Made by a program: the position numbers and the translations under genes | Notes under the pieces: model-generated | What the model was told of the DNA's origin: nothing | Database searches by the model: none | The model's input: the letters and a program-made list of their open reading frames with translations, nothing else | Shown here: positions 44,040 through 52,136 of the stretch, in pieces | Layout: each line of letters opens with the position of its first letter | Numbering within the stretch: position 1 is the first letter of the stretch | Source: Streptomyces smaragdinus | Lineage (GTDB): Bacteria; Actinomycetota; Actinomycetes; Streptomycetales; Streptomycetaceae | Length of the DNA: 64,000 nt | Assembly: GCF_009604385.1 (NCBI RefSeq) | Contig: NZ_WEGJ01000001.1 | Span: 372,001-436,000, forward strand | Direction: 5' to 3'

Positions 44040-44879
44040 TCAGCCCGCGAAGGGCGGCTGTACGAAGCCGTGTCCGGCGTCCGGCAGGACGAGGAGGGAG
44101 CCGGCGAGCGGGCGGGGGTCGCCCGTCGCGGCCGTGGTGACGTACAGGTCGGTCAGGTCCGGGCCGCCGAAGGCGCAGGACGTGGGGCGGCTCACGGGCA
44201 TCGCGACGAAGCGCTCCAGCCGCCCGTCGGGGGTGTAGCGGCGGACCGCGCCGCCGTTCCACAGGGCCACCCAGACGCAGCCCTCGGCGTCCACGCACAG
44301 GCCGTCGGGGAAGCCGGCGCCGTCCTCGATCCGGGCGAAGGGGCGGCGGTTCACGACGCGCGGGCCGTCGACGTCGAACACGTCGACGCGGCCGGTGGGC
44401 GAATCGGCGTAGTACATCAGCGTGCCGTCCGGGCTCCATCCGGTGCCGTTGCTGACCGCCACGTCGTCCAGCACGGTGTCCGCCGCGCCGTCGCCGGTGA
44501 TCCGGGTGAGCGTGCCGCCGCCCGGCGCCTCGTCGTAGCGCATCGTCCCGGCCCACAGGGCGCCGTCGGGGGCGACGGCGGCGTCGTTACCACGCCGCCC
44601 CGGGACGGGGTCGTGATACAGCCAGCGAAAGGCGCCGTCCGGCTCGTACAGCCCCACCCCGTCCCGGAGGTTGACCGCCACACCACCGCCGGCGCGCGGC
44701 AGGGCGGCGCCCACGTGCTGCTCGGTGACCCGCACCGACCGGCGTCCGGTCGCCGGGTCGAAGGTGTGGACGCGGGACCCGAGGATGTCCACCCACAGCA
44801 GCCGCCGCGCCGCCGCATCCCACACGGGGCCCTCCCCCAGCGTCGCCCGCGCCCGCAGCGCGACCTCGACGCCGCTCAC
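44040..44879 (-). CDS. SMP-30/gluconolactonase-family lactonase
   Basis: The 279-aa beta-propeller has LGEGPVWDAAARRLLWVDI (Glu near the N-terminus as metal ligand), NDAAVAPDGALWAGTM, SNGTGWSPDGTLMYYADS (Asn/Asp ligands) and FPDGLCVDAEGCVWVA, the four SMP-30 signature segments. It should hydrolyse a sugar lactone made by the dehydrogenase to the aldonate for the dehydratase. GTG at 44879 overlaps the IclR stop (GTGA), so the two genes are translationally coupled. Confidence 0.93.
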   Translation of the reverse strand: MSGVEVALRARATLGEGPVWDAAARRLLWVDILGSRVHTFDPATGRRSVRVTEQHVGAALPRAGGGVAVNLRDGVGLYEPDGAFRWLYHDPVPGRRGNDAAVAPDGALWAGTMRYDEAPGGGTLTRITGDGAADTVLDDVAVSNGTGWSPDGTLMYYADSPTGRVDVFDVDGPRVVNRRPFARIEDGAGFPDGLCVDAEGCVWVALWNGGAVRRYTPDGRLERFVAMPVSRPTSCAFGGPDLTDLYVTTAATGDPRPLAGSLLVLPDAGHGFVQPPFAG

Positions 44880-45655
44880 GCCGGGCCGCCGCCGCGGTAC
44901 CCCAGCCGCGCGGACAGGTCCTGCGCGCCCTTCACCGCGAGGTCGGTCAGCTCCCGCTGCCGGGTGTCGCTCCAGCGGATCATCGGCACGGACACACTCA
45001 TCGCGGCCACGACCTGCCCGGCCGAGTCCCGCACCGGCGCCGCGACGCACGACACGTCGGGGTTGGACTCCCGCTCCTCGACGGCGACGCCGCGCTCGCG
45101 GATCCCGGCCAGATGGCGGCGCAGCGCCGGCGGGGAGGTGATGCTCCGGTCGGTCATCGCGGCCAGCGGCCGGTCGCCGCCGAGCCGGGCCTCCAGCACG
45201 GCGTCCGGGAGGCAGGCCAGAAGCATCTTGCCGACGGCGGTGCAGTGGGCGGGGAGCCGGCGGCCGGCGGCGGACACCATCCGGACCGCGTGGGTGGAGT
45301 CGACCTTGGCGATGTAGATGACGTCGGTGTCCTCGAGGATCGCGACGTGCACCGTCTCGTCGCACGTCTCGGCAACCCCGCGGGCCACCTCCCGCCCCTC
45401 GGCGGCGAGATCGAGCCGCTCACCGAAGGCGCTGCCCAGTTGGTACGTACGCACCCCGAGCCGGTAACGTCCGGGCTGACCCGGTACGGAGCCCAGGTAG
45501 TTGCGGGCGGTCAGGGTGGTGACCAGCTCGTGGACGGTGGTGCGGGGCAGACCCAGACGGCGGGTGATCTCGGGGGCGGAGAGGCTGTCGTCCGTCCCGA
45601 GGAACAGCTCCAGTATGTCCATCGCCCGGGTCACGGCGGGCACGAGGCGGCCCAT
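44876..45655 (-). CDS. IclR-family regulator of the sugar locus
   Basis: The 259-aa protein has an N-terminal winged helix (AVTRAMDILELFLGTDDSLSAPEITRRLGLPRTTVHELVTTL) and a C-terminal IclR effector domain (HCTAVGKMLLACLPDAVL, then VSCVAAPVRDSAGQVVAAMSVS). I use ATG 45655, which follows GGGGGGAA; an in-frame ATG at 45685 would run through a candidate operator. It is coupled to the SMP-30 gene and probably controls the sugar locus through the TCGAAC motifs. The effector is likely a pathway sugar acid. Confidence 0.93.
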   Translation of the reverse strand: MGRLVPAVTRAMDILELFLGTDDSLSAPEITRRLGLPRTTVHELVTTLTARNYLGSVPGQPGRYRLGVRTYQLGSAFGERLDLAAEGREVARGVAETCDETVHVAILEDTDVIYIAKVDSTHAVRMVSAAGRRLPAHCTAVGKMLLACLPDAVLEARLGGDRPLAAMTDRSITSPPALRRHLAGIRERGVAVEERESNPDVSCVAAPVRDSAGQVVAAMSVSVPMIRWSDTRQRELTDLAVKGAQDLSARLGYRGGGPA

Positions 45656-45668
45656 AATTCCCCCCTCA

Positions 45669-45695
45669 TTCGAAATACCGATCACTGATCGAAAC
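45669..45695. promoter_or_regulatory. Candidate IclR operator
   Basis: Two TCGAAA copies (45670-45675 and 45689-45694) flank a GATCA-C-TGATC dyad (45680-45690) just upstream of the IclR start at 45655. TCGAAA/TCGAAC motifs also occur before the dehydratase and the 322-aa gene. Confidence 0.4.
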
Positions 45696-45741
45696 CACGA
45701 ACGCAGCCTAGCTTCCCCGGCGGACGATTGGGAAGCACGTC

Positions 45742-45763
45742 GGGCCCGCCCCCTCCCGGGCCC
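45742..45763. terminator. Hairpin after the flavoprotein gene
   Basis: GGGCCCG and CGGGCCC form a 7-bp stem over CCCCCTCC, about 60 bp past the stop of the minus-strand flavoprotein gene. Confidence 0.45.
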
Positions 45764-45823
45764 TCCGCACCATCTGCGCCGGAGTGGTGACTTCCGCCGG
45801 GAAGCCGTTGGTCACAGGCGCGG

Positions 45824-47191
45824 TCAGCTGCAGCAACCGCCGGTGCTGGGTGCACCGAGTTGCACCAGCTGGGGTGCGGCGGGGGTGCCGCAACAGCCGG
45901 CGGAGGCCTCGCCCGGGGCATCGAACAGGCCCGCGCCGCCGCAGACTCCGGTCTCCGGGAGGGTGAGTTCGACCGTGTCGGCGGATTCCAGGTCGCCGGC
46001 GACGGCAGCGACGACGGAGCGGACCTGCTCGTAACCGGTCATCGCCAGGAACGTGGGGGCGCGGCCGTAGGACTTCATGCCGACGAGGTAGATGCCCTGT
46101 TCGGGGTGGGAGAGTTCGCGGTGGCCGTGCGGGTAGACGGAGCCGCAGGAATGCTGGTTGGGGTCGATCAGCGGGGCGAGTTCGACCGGGGCCTGGAGGC
46201 GGTCGTCCAGGTTGAGGCGGATCTCGGAGAGGAACGACAGGTCGGGGCGCAGACCCGTCAGCACGATCACCTCGTCCACCGGCTCCAGGCGGCGGCCGTC
46301 CTCGCCGACGAGCACCAGGCCGCCGTCGGCGTCGCGCTCGACGGCCTCGGTGCGGAAGCCGGTGACGGCGTCGGCGTGGCCGTTGTCGACGGCGGCCTTG
46401 GCGGCCAGGCCCAGCGCACCGCGGGCGGGGAGCTGGTCGGCGGTGCCGCCGCCGAAGGTGGAGCCGGAGATGCCGCGGCGCAGGATCCACACCGCCTTCG
46501 TCCCGGTGCCGTCGCCGGACTCGGCGAGGTCGGCGAGGTAGGCGAGGGCGGTGAACGCGGAGGCGCCGGAGCCGATCACGGCGGTGCGCTTTCCGGCGTA
46601 ACGGGCCCGTACCACCGGGTCCTCGAGGTCCGGGATGCGGTAGGTGATGTTCGCGGCGGCAGCCTTCTCGCCAAGCGCGGGGAGGCCGTTGGCGCCGGCG
46701 GGAGAGGGGGTGGTCCAGGTTCCGGAGGCGTCGATCACGGCGCGGGCGTGGATCCGCTCCTCGCGGCCGTCGGCGTGGGTGACGTGGACGACGAACGGCT
46801 GGCCCTCGCGGCCCGCGTCGACGATGCGGTCGCGGCCGGACCGGGAGACGCCGGTGACGGTGGCACCGGTGCGGACGTTGTCGCCGAGGGCGTCGGCGAG
46901 GGGCTGCAGGTACTGCCCGGCCCAGTCGCCGCCGGAGGGGTAGGTGGCCGGGTCTGGGCGGGTCCACCCGGTGGGGGCCAGGAGCTTCTCGGCGGCCGGG
47001 TCGACCAGCTCGCTCCAGGTGGAGAAGAGCCGTACGTGCGACCACTCCCGCACCGCGGCGCCGGCCGCCGGACCCGCTTCGAGGACCAGGGGGGTGAGGC
47101 CGCGTCCGGTCAGGTGGGCGGCGGCTGCCAGGCCGGTCGGTCCGCCGCCGATGACGACGACGGGGAGTTCGGCAAAGGGGGCGGTGGTCAT
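45824..47191 (-). CDS. ArsO-like FAD/NAD(P)-dependent flavoprotein with Cys-rich tail
   Basis: The 455-aa protein has an FAD site VVVIGGGPTGLAAA (11-24), a second dinucleotide motif TAVIGSGASAFTALA and the late EQGIYLVGMKSYGRAPTFLAMTGYEQ. This layout is shared by flavin monooxygenase-like proteins next to arsenic genes (ArsO). The last 42 residues hold Cys417, Cys433-434 and Cys453-454, two CC pairs that could bind arsenite. The ATG at 47191 follows GAGGAG. It is transcribed away from arsR1, with an ArsR-like operator at 47307-47322 upstream. ArsO-like function is inferred from the locus. Confidence 0.85.
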   Translation of the reverse strand: MTTAPFAELPVVVIGGGPTGLAAAAHLTGRGLTPLVLEAGPAAGAAVREWSHVRLFSTWSELVDPAAEKLLAPTGWTRPDPATYPSGGDWAGQYLQPLADALGDNVRTGATVTGVSRSGRDRIVDAGREGQPFVVHVTHADGREERIHARAVIDASGTWTTPSPAGANGLPALGEKAAAANITYRIPDLEDPVVRARYAGKRTAVIGSGASAFTALAYLADLAESGDGTGTKAVWILRRGISGSTFGGGTADQLPARGALGLAAKAAVDNGHADAVTGFRTEAVERDADGGLVLVGEDGRRLEPVDEVIVLTGLRPDLSFLSEIRLNLDDRLQAPVELAPLIDPNQHSCGSVYPHGHRELSHPEQGIYLVGMKSYGRAPTFLAMTGYEQVRSVVAAVAGDLESADTVELTLPETGVCGGAGLFDAPGEASAGCCGTPAAPQLVQLGAPSTGGCCS

Positions 47192-47670
47192 GAGTCGGGC
47201 TCCTCGGAGGTGATACGGGCGGGCACGGTTTCCCCCGGACACTCTGATTCGAGATCCGTCGATGTCTTGCGCGGCCAGCCTGCCACCTGTTTCGATGAGC
47301 GTCAACATAGACATCTGTCGAATAGGGCGCCCATGCGCCTGGACCGGCAGCCCAGCCATCACACTCCGCCATACCAGCAGCCGCAGCCACCGCGACGTGT
47401 CCTCCATCCGGGACGGCCATCACCCGGTGGGCAGTGAAGTACAGACGATCACCGTCGAGTGGCCGTTCATGGAGCGGATCCGTCCGTCCCAGCTGCCGGC
47501 GACACCCCGAGCCCAGGCGTCATGGATCTCGGCATCGGGAGCGGAGGCGTGCGTGGTGGACATGCGTCCGTACGGCGCAGGCTCGTTGCCGCCCGCGAAG
47601 GAACCGGTCGGGACGCGGCCAGTGGATGGCGGCGCGGTCCCGACGCACCCGCATCGGCGTGAATCAGCTC
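47192..47670. other. Gap with ArsR-like operator, no gene
   Basis: About 480 bases between the flavoprotein and the antitoxin gene. The only recognisable element is the dyad at 47307-47322. The reading frames here look like chance. Confidence 0.4.
47307..47322. promoter_or_regulatory. ArsR operator upstream of the flavoprotein
   Basis: ATAGACATCTGTCGAA shares ATAGA-N4-TGTCGAA exactly with 48802-48817 at the arsR1 start codon and contains GACA-N2-TGTC. Two identical-pattern sites beside arsenic genes point to ArsR binding. It lies about 115 bp upstream of the flavoprotein ATG. Confidence 0.55.
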
Positions 47671-48003
47671 CTACGCAGCACCCATGGGCCGATCGCCGTA
47701 CTCGATCGCCACCGTGATCCGGGCACCCAGCGCGGCAGCATAGGTGCGCATCGTCTCCAGGTTGTGGACGTCACCCCGCTCGATCTGGGACACCCGGGCC
47801 TGGGAGATACCGGCCGACGCCGCGACCTGCGCCTGGGTGAGGCCTTGCTCCTCGCGGATCTCGCGCAGGTGATACCCGAGCACATGCCTCTCGGTCGCAA
47901 TGCGCGCCGCCCGCCTACGCGCCGCCCACTCCTCGTCGGACACCTCGGGATGCGCTTCGCGTACGCGCCGCTTCACCTCAGCCCAACTGCTGTGACTGCT
48001 CAC
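47671..48003 (-). CDS. XRE-family antitoxin (HigA-like)
   Basis: The 110-aa protein has an N-terminal basic/acidic helix and a C-terminal XRE helix-turn-helix (LREIREEQGLTQAQVAASAGISQARVSQIERGD). GTG at 48003 overlaps the toxin stop (GTGA), and the toxin gene comes first, as in higBA-type modules. The antitoxin should bind and neutralise the toxin and repress the pair's promoter. Confidence 0.88.
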   Translation of the reverse strand: MSSHSSWAEVKRRVREAHPEVSDEEWAARRRAARIATERHVLGYHLREIREEQGLTQAQVAASAGISQARVSQIERGDVHNLETMRTYAAALGARITVAIEYGDRPMGAA

Positions 48004-48395
48004 CGCGCATCGCCGTCCTCTCCTGCGCTTCGCACACCCGCCAGATACTCGCCGTAGCGGGCCTGCGCCAGCGGGATGGCATCGACGTACCACTGGCTCC
48101 AACGACCGGCCTTGTCTCCTGCCACAAGAAGGATCGCCTCCCGCTCAGGATCGAACACAAACAGAATGCGCACCTCCGTATGACCTGCGCTCGCTGGCCG
48201 CAACTCCTTGAGGTTGTGGATCCGGCTCCCGTGGATACAGTCCACAAGAGGCCGCCCGAGCGTCGGGCCGCTCTCGGCCAGGACGTCGATCGCCGCTTCG
48301 ACCAGATCGGCGCTCGCCGGATCCTCATCCGCAAGCTTCAGCAGCCACAGCTCCACCGCCGGATGGAGATTGATCTCCCAGTTCACGCTCCGCAT
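48000..48395 (-). CDS. HigB/RelE-like toxin (phage-derived Gp49 type)
   Basis: A 131-aa toxin with the Gp49/HigB pattern: WEINLHPAVELWLLKLADED, LVDCIHGSRIHNLKELRP, TEVRILFVFDPEREAILLVAGDKAGRW. Such proteins are ribosome-dependent mRNA interferases. It overlaps the XRE antitoxin gene by 4 bp. A toxin-first gene order is typical of higBA. ATG at 48395. Confidence 0.88.
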   Translation of the reverse strand: MRSVNWEINLHPAVELWLLKLADEDPASADLVEAAIDVLAESGPTLGRPLVDCIHGSRIHNLKELRPASAGHTEVRILFVFDPEREAILLVAGDKAGRWSQWYVDAIPLAQARYGEYLAGVRSAGEDGDAR

Positions 48396-48484
48396 CTCAG
48401 CCTACGACGCCGAGCCCAAAAAGGGAATCCTTATATCACCAGCTCAACGAGTGAAACTGGACCTCGCTGGCTGACGGATCGCGA

Positions 48485-48774
48485 TCAGCCCTCGTCCGGC
48501 ACCAGCCGCAGCGAGATGCTGTTGATGCAGTACCTCTGGTCCGTGGGGGTGTCGTAACCCTCACCTCGAAGACGTGACCCAGATGCGAGCCGCACTTGGC
48601 ACACCGCACCTCCGTGCGCACCATTCCGCGTGAAGTGTCGGGTGACAGAAGTTCTACGGCGTCCGAGTTGCGTGCATCGTAGAAGCTTGGCCAGCGGGGC
48701 CCGTCCTCGAACTCGCTGCGCGGCGTCGGCCGCGACGCGGAGCGGGCCGCTCGCAGGACGGCGGCACATCTCAC
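48485..48774 (-). pseudogene. msrB: Broken msrB (methionine-R-sulfoxide reductase)
   Basis: The minus strand encodes FEDGPRWPSFYDARNSDAVEL, then GMVRTEVRCAKCGSHLGHVFE, in one frame. The C-terminal YCINSISLRLVPDEG, with the catalytic RYCINS, is in another. A base is missing near 48564 in a GAGG/TGAGGG run. The N-terminal zinc-Cys part (normally CxxC of the fold) is degenerate. The gene is dead unless the sequence is in error. Confidence 0.85.
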
Positions 48775-48801
48775 ACCCGGACTGATTCGACCTGTGTCAA
48801 A

Positions 48802-48817
48802 ATAGATGCATGTCGAA
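48802..48817. promoter_or_regulatory. ArsR operator over the arsR1 start codon
   Basis: ATAGATGCATGTCGAA covers the ATG at 48810-48812 and matches ATAGA-N4-TGTCGAA at 47307-47322. ArsR binding here would block transcription or translation start. There is no ribosome site, so the arsR1 mRNA is probably leaderless. Confidence 0.6.
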
Positions 48818-49169
48818 CGTCACCCTGCTGCCGGTGCTGAAGCCCGAGGCCGTCGCCCCCTGCTGCCCGCCGCTCACCGAGCGCCCGCTGACCGCCGAGG
48901 AGGCCGGGCCGGCCGCGGCCATGTTCAAGGCGCTCGGCGACCCGGTGCGGCTGCGGCTGTTCTCGGCCGTCGCGTCGCACGAGGGCGGCGAGGCATGCGT
49001 GTGCGACATCTCCGACGTCGGGGTCTCGCAGCCGACCGTCTCCCATCACCTGAAGAAGCTGAAGGAGGCCGGCCTGCTCACCTCGGAGCGGCGCGGGACG
49101 TGGGTGTACTACCGGGTCGAGCCCTCCGTGCTCGCCGCGATGGGGAAGGTGCTGAGCCCTTCGGCCTGA
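48810..49169 (+). CDS. arsR: ArsR-family arsenic-responsive repressor 1
   Basis: The 119-aa protein has an N-terminal CCPP (Cys18-Cys19) and the metal-box ACVCDIS (Cys63, Cys65) at the start of the recognition-helix region, followed by a winged-helix DNA-binding part (SQPTVSHHLKKLKEAG). These Cys residues can bind As(III) and release DNA. It converges with acr3, only 5 bp apart. An operator overlaps its start codon, so it regulates itself. Confidence 0.93.
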   Translation: MSNVTLLPVLKPEAVAPCCPPLTERPLTAEEAGPAAAMFKALGDPVRLRLFSAVASHEGGEACVCDISDVGVSQPTVSHHLKKLKEAGLLTSERRGTWVYYRVEPSVLAAMGKVLSPSA

Positions 49170-49174
49170 TCCCG

Positions 49175-50269
49175 TCACCGATTCGCGAACCGCTTGCGCC
49201 AGGCCAAGGACACGTACACCAGACCCACCAGCACCGGGACCTCGATCAGCGGGCCGACGACACCCGACAGGGCCTGGCCGGACGTGACTCCGAAGGTGGC
49301 GATCGCCACCGCGATGGCCAGCTCGAAGTTGTTGCCGGCGGCGGTGAACGCCAGGGTGGCCGTGCGGTCGTACGCGAGACCTATGGCCTTGCCCAGGGCG
49401 AAGGTGCCGAACCACATCACGGCGAAGTACGCCAGCAGCGGCAGCGCGATACGGGCCACGTCGCCGGGCTGGCTGGTGATGGTCTCGCCCTGCAGGGCGA
49501 ACAGGATGACGATCGTGAACAGCAGCCCGTACAGCGCCCAGGGGCCGATCCTCGGCAGGAAGTTGCTCTCGTACCGCTCGCGGCCCAGCTTCCGTTCCCC
49601 GATCCGGCGGGTGAGGAAACCGGCGAGCAGCGGGACGCCGAGGAAGACGACGACGTTCGCGGCGATCTTCCAGGCGGAGACATCGAGTTGCTCGCCCTCG
49701 CCCAGGCCGAGCCGGCCCGGCAGCAGGTCGAGGTAGAACCAGCCGAGCAGGCCGAACGCCAGGACCTGGAAGACGGAGTTCAGGGCGACGAGTACGGCGG
49801 CGGCCTCGCGGTCGCCGCAGGCCAGGTCGTTCCAGATGATGACCATGGCGATGCAGCGGGCCAGACCCACGATGATCAGACCGGTGCGGTACTCGGGCAG
49901 GTCCGGCAGGAAGATCCAGGCCAGGGCGAACATCACCGCCGGGCCGACGAGCCAGTTGATCACCAGCGAGGAGACCATCAGCTTCCGGTCGCCGGTGACC
50001 GCGTCGAGCTTGTCGTAGCGGACCTTCGCCAGCACCGGATACATCATGACCAGCAGGCCCAGGGCGATCGGCAGCGAGAGCCCACCGATCTCCACCTTCG
50101 CCAGAACGTCGTCCATCCCGGGCACGAGCCGCCCGAGCCCGAGCCCGGCGGCCATGGCGAGCAGGATCCACACCGCCAGAAATCGGTCCAGCGTGGAGAG
50201 GCCGGCGACAACCGTCGCGCCGCCCGGATCGGACGGCGCGCTCGGATCGGCGAGGTGCGGACTCGTCAC
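49175..50269 (-). CDS. acr3: Acr3 arsenite efflux pump
   Basis: A 364-aa integral membrane protein with about ten helices in the bile/arsenite/riboflavin transporter fold. The conserved Cys139 (GLARCIAMVIIW) before NDLACGD is required for arsenite transport in Acr3. GTG at 50269 overlaps the arsR2 stop, so it is made together with ArsR2. It pumps As(III) out of the cell after ArsC reduces arsenate. Confidence 0.94.
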   Translation of the reverse strand: MTSPHLADPSAPSDPGGATVVAGLSTLDRFLAVWILLAMAAGLGLGRLVPGMDDVLAKVEIGGLSLPIALGLLVMMYPVLAKVRYDKLDAVTGDRKLMVSSLVINWLVGPAVMFALAWIFLPDLPEYRTGLIIVGLARCIAMVIIWNDLACGDREAAAVLVALNSVFQVLAFGLLGWFYLDLLPGRLGLGEGEQLDVSAWKIAANVVVFLGVPLLAGFLTRRIGERKLGRERYESNFLPRIGPWALYGLLFTIVILFALQGETITSQPGDVARIALPLLAYFAVMWFGTFALGKAIGLAYDRTATLAFTAAGNNFELAIAVAIATFGVTSGQALSGVVGPLIEVPVLVGLVYVSLAWRKRFANR

Positions 50270-50580
50270 GGGCAGGACCTCTTCCGGCTGGTCTCGGTGG
50301 TGCGGCGGGCGGCCTCCGCGAGCTCCGCGAAGGAGCCGGCCAGGGTCTCGATGACCTCGGGCCTGAGCCGGTAGTACGTGAAGCGGCCGCACGGCTCGGT
50401 GTCCACCACGCCCGCCTCGCGCAGCACCCGCAGATGGTTCGACAGGTTCGTCTGCCGGGCGCCCGTCTCCTCCACGAGATGGGTGGTACACAGCGTCTCC
50501 CGAGCGAGGAGCTGCACGATCCGCATCCGCAGCGGATCGGCGAGGACCCTGATCAGGTCAGTGGTGGCTGACGTCAGCAT
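50266..50580 (-). CDS. arsR: ArsR-family repressor 2
   Basis: A 104-aa winged-helix protein (LIRVLADPLRMRIVQLLARETLCTTHLVEETGARQTNLSNHL) with Cys31, Cys64 and a C-terminal Cys103 as possible metal ligands, arranged differently from ArsR1. It is divergent from arsC and coupled to acr3. ATG at 50580 lies inside the TCAGCA-N2-TGCTGA dyad at 50574-50587. Confidence 0.92.
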   Translation of the reverse strand: MLTSATTDLIRVLADPLRMRIVQLLARETLCTTHLVEETGARQTNLSNHLRVLREAGVVDTEPCGRFTYYRLRPEVIETLAGSFAELAEAARRTTETSRKRSCP

Positions 50581-50592
50581 GTGCTGATACTT

Positions 50593-50616
50593 TCACATCA
50601 GCGCATGATGATGTGA
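50593..50616. promoter_or_regulatory. Operator between arsR2 and arsC
   Basis: TCACATCA and TGATGTGA form a perfect 8-bp inverted repeat over 8 bases in the 64-bp divergent gap. A second dyad, TCAGCA-N2-TGCTGA (50574-50587), overlaps the arsR2 start codon. This is a likely ArsR2 site controlling both directions. Confidence 0.55.
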
Positions 50617-50644
50617 CATCCCCCGACCGGAAGAGCCCGCCGCC

Positions 50645-51055
50645 GTGACCAAGCCCTCCGTGCTGTTCGTCTGCGTCCACAACGCCGGCCGCTCCCAGAT
50701 GGCCGCCGCCTGGCTGTCCCACCTCGCCGGAGACCGTGTGGAGGTCCGCTCCGCCGGCTCCGTACCGGCCGACCGGGTCAACCCGGCCGCCGTCGCCGCC
50801 ATGGCCGAGGTCGGCATCGACATCACCGCCGAAGCCCCCAAGCTCCTCACCGTCGACACGGTCCGGGCCTCCGACGTGTGCGTCACCATGGGCTGCGGCG
50901 ACGCCTGCCCCGTCTTCCCCGGCAAGCGCTACCTCGACTGGCAGCTCGACGACCCGGCCGGCCAGGGCCTCGAGGCGGTCCGCCCGATCCGCGACGAGAT
51001 TCGCGCCCTGATCGAGGGCCTGATCGCCGAGATCGCCCCGAAGACCGGGGCGTGA
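50645..51055 (+). CDS. arsC: Arsenate reductase, low-Mr phosphatase type
   Basis: The 136-aa enzyme has the P-loop C10-X5-R16 (VCVHNAGRS). Cys79, Cys84 and Cys88 near residue 80-90 (VCVTMGCGDAC) relay the disulfide in thioredoxin-type ArsC, and the DPAG loop carries the general acid. It reduces arsenate to arsenite for export by Acr3. GTG at 50645 begins 64 bp from the divergent arsR2. Confidence 0.94.
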   Translation: MTKPSVLFVCVHNAGRSQMAAAWLSHLAGDRVEVRSAGSVPADRVNPAAVAAMAEVGIDITAEAPKLLTVDTVRASDVCVTMGCGDACPVFPGKRYLDWQLDDPAGQGLEAVRPIRDEIRALIEGLIAEIAPKTGA

Positions 51056-51139
51056 GCGACGGGATACACCCGCCGCGGCGGCGACTTGGCGCCGCGCGGT
51101 GCGCGTGTGCGCGGGCAGGGGGCGGGTAGCTGTGCCGGA

Positions 51140-52135
51140 ATGAGGATGGGCGTGGTCGACATCGGCTCCAACACGGCACGGCTGGTCATCGCGGACACCG
51201 AGGTGGGGGCGCCGCTGCCGGTCCACACCCGCAAGTGGCGGCTGCGGCTGGCGCAGCAGGCCGGGGCGGACGGGCGGTTGGGGCCGCAGGCGGTGGAGCG
51301 GCTGTCCGAGGCCGTGACGGCGGCGCGGGAGGCGAGCGAGGAGTGGGGCGCCGGGGTGCCGTTCGTGTTCGCGACCGCCGTGGTGCGTGACGCGCCGAAC
51401 CGGGGTGAGGTGTTACGGGCGGTGCACGAGCGGACGGGGCTGGCGGTGCGGACGCTGCCGGGGGCGGTGGAGGCGGAGCTGACGTTCCTGGCCGCGCGGC
51501 GGTGGACGGGGTGGCAGGCGGGGCCCATGGTGGTGCTGGACATCGGCGGGGGGTCGTTCGAGGTGGCCTTCGGCCGGGGCCGGCTGCCCGACTTCGCCGT
51601 CTCGCTGCCCCTGGGCGCGGGCCGGCTGACCCGCGAGCATCTGGACGGCGAGGATCCGCCGGGCGCCGCGGCGCTGAAGGAGCTGCGCCGTCACGTGCGC
51701 CATCAGCTGCGTGACGTCGCCGCGCGGATCCGCTGGGAGGCGCCCCGTACGGCGGTGGCCACGTCCCGTACGTTCCAGCAGCTCGCCCGGCTGTGCGGCG
51801 CCGCGCCCGGGCGTGAGGGCCCGTTCGTCCCGCGTCCGCTGGTCCGCCGCGACCTGCGGCACGCGCTGCGCGGCCTCGCGCAGCTGCCCGCCGCGGAGCG
51901 CGCCCGGCTCCCCGGCATCTCCTCCGCCCGGGCCCGCCAGGCGCTGGCCGGCGCGCTGGTCGCGCACACGGCGATGAAGCTCACCGGCACCGACGAGGCG
52001 ATCGTCTGCCCGTGGGCGATCCGCGAGGGGATCCTGCTGCGTCACCTCGAGGGGGACACGGGGTGGTGGCCGGAGAGCGCCCCCGACACCGCGCGGGCCG
52101 TACCGACAGTCGTACGGCCGCTGCACCGGACGTAG
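51140..52135 (+). CDS. Ppx/GppA exopolyphosphatase-family protein
   Basis: The 331-aa protein starts with the sugar-kinase/Hsp70/actin-fold motif VVDIGSNTARLVI. It continues with PGAVEAELTFLAARRWTG and MVVLDIGGGSFEVAFG, the second phosphate loop. Members hydrolyse polyphosphate or guanosine pentaphosphate; with no C-terminal HD domain, it is of the short actinobacterial class. Start ATG at 51140, with another ATG at 51146. It stops 1 bp from the convergent MarR gene. Confidence 0.9.
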   Translation: MRMGVVDIGSNTARLVIADTEVGAPLPVHTRKWRLRLAQQAGADGRLGPQAVERLSEAVTAAREASEEWGAGVPFVFATAVVRDAPNRGEVLRAVHERTGLAVRTLPGAVEAELTFLAARRWTGWQAGPMVVLDIGGGSFEVAFGRGRLPDFAVSLPLGAGRLTREHLDGEDPPGAAALKELRRHVRHQLRDVAARIRWEAPRTAVATSRTFQQLARLCGAAPGREGPFVPRPLVRRDLRHALRGLAQLPAAERARLPGISSARARQALAGALVAHTAMKLTGTDEAIVCPWAIREGILLRHLEGDTGWWPESAPDTARAVPTVVRPLHRT

Positions 52136-52136
52136 C

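Noticed and set aside
47262-47717. 151-codon plus-strand frame across the ars gap
   Set aside because: Amino-acid use looks random, no ribosome site, and it overlaps the antitoxin gene antisense.
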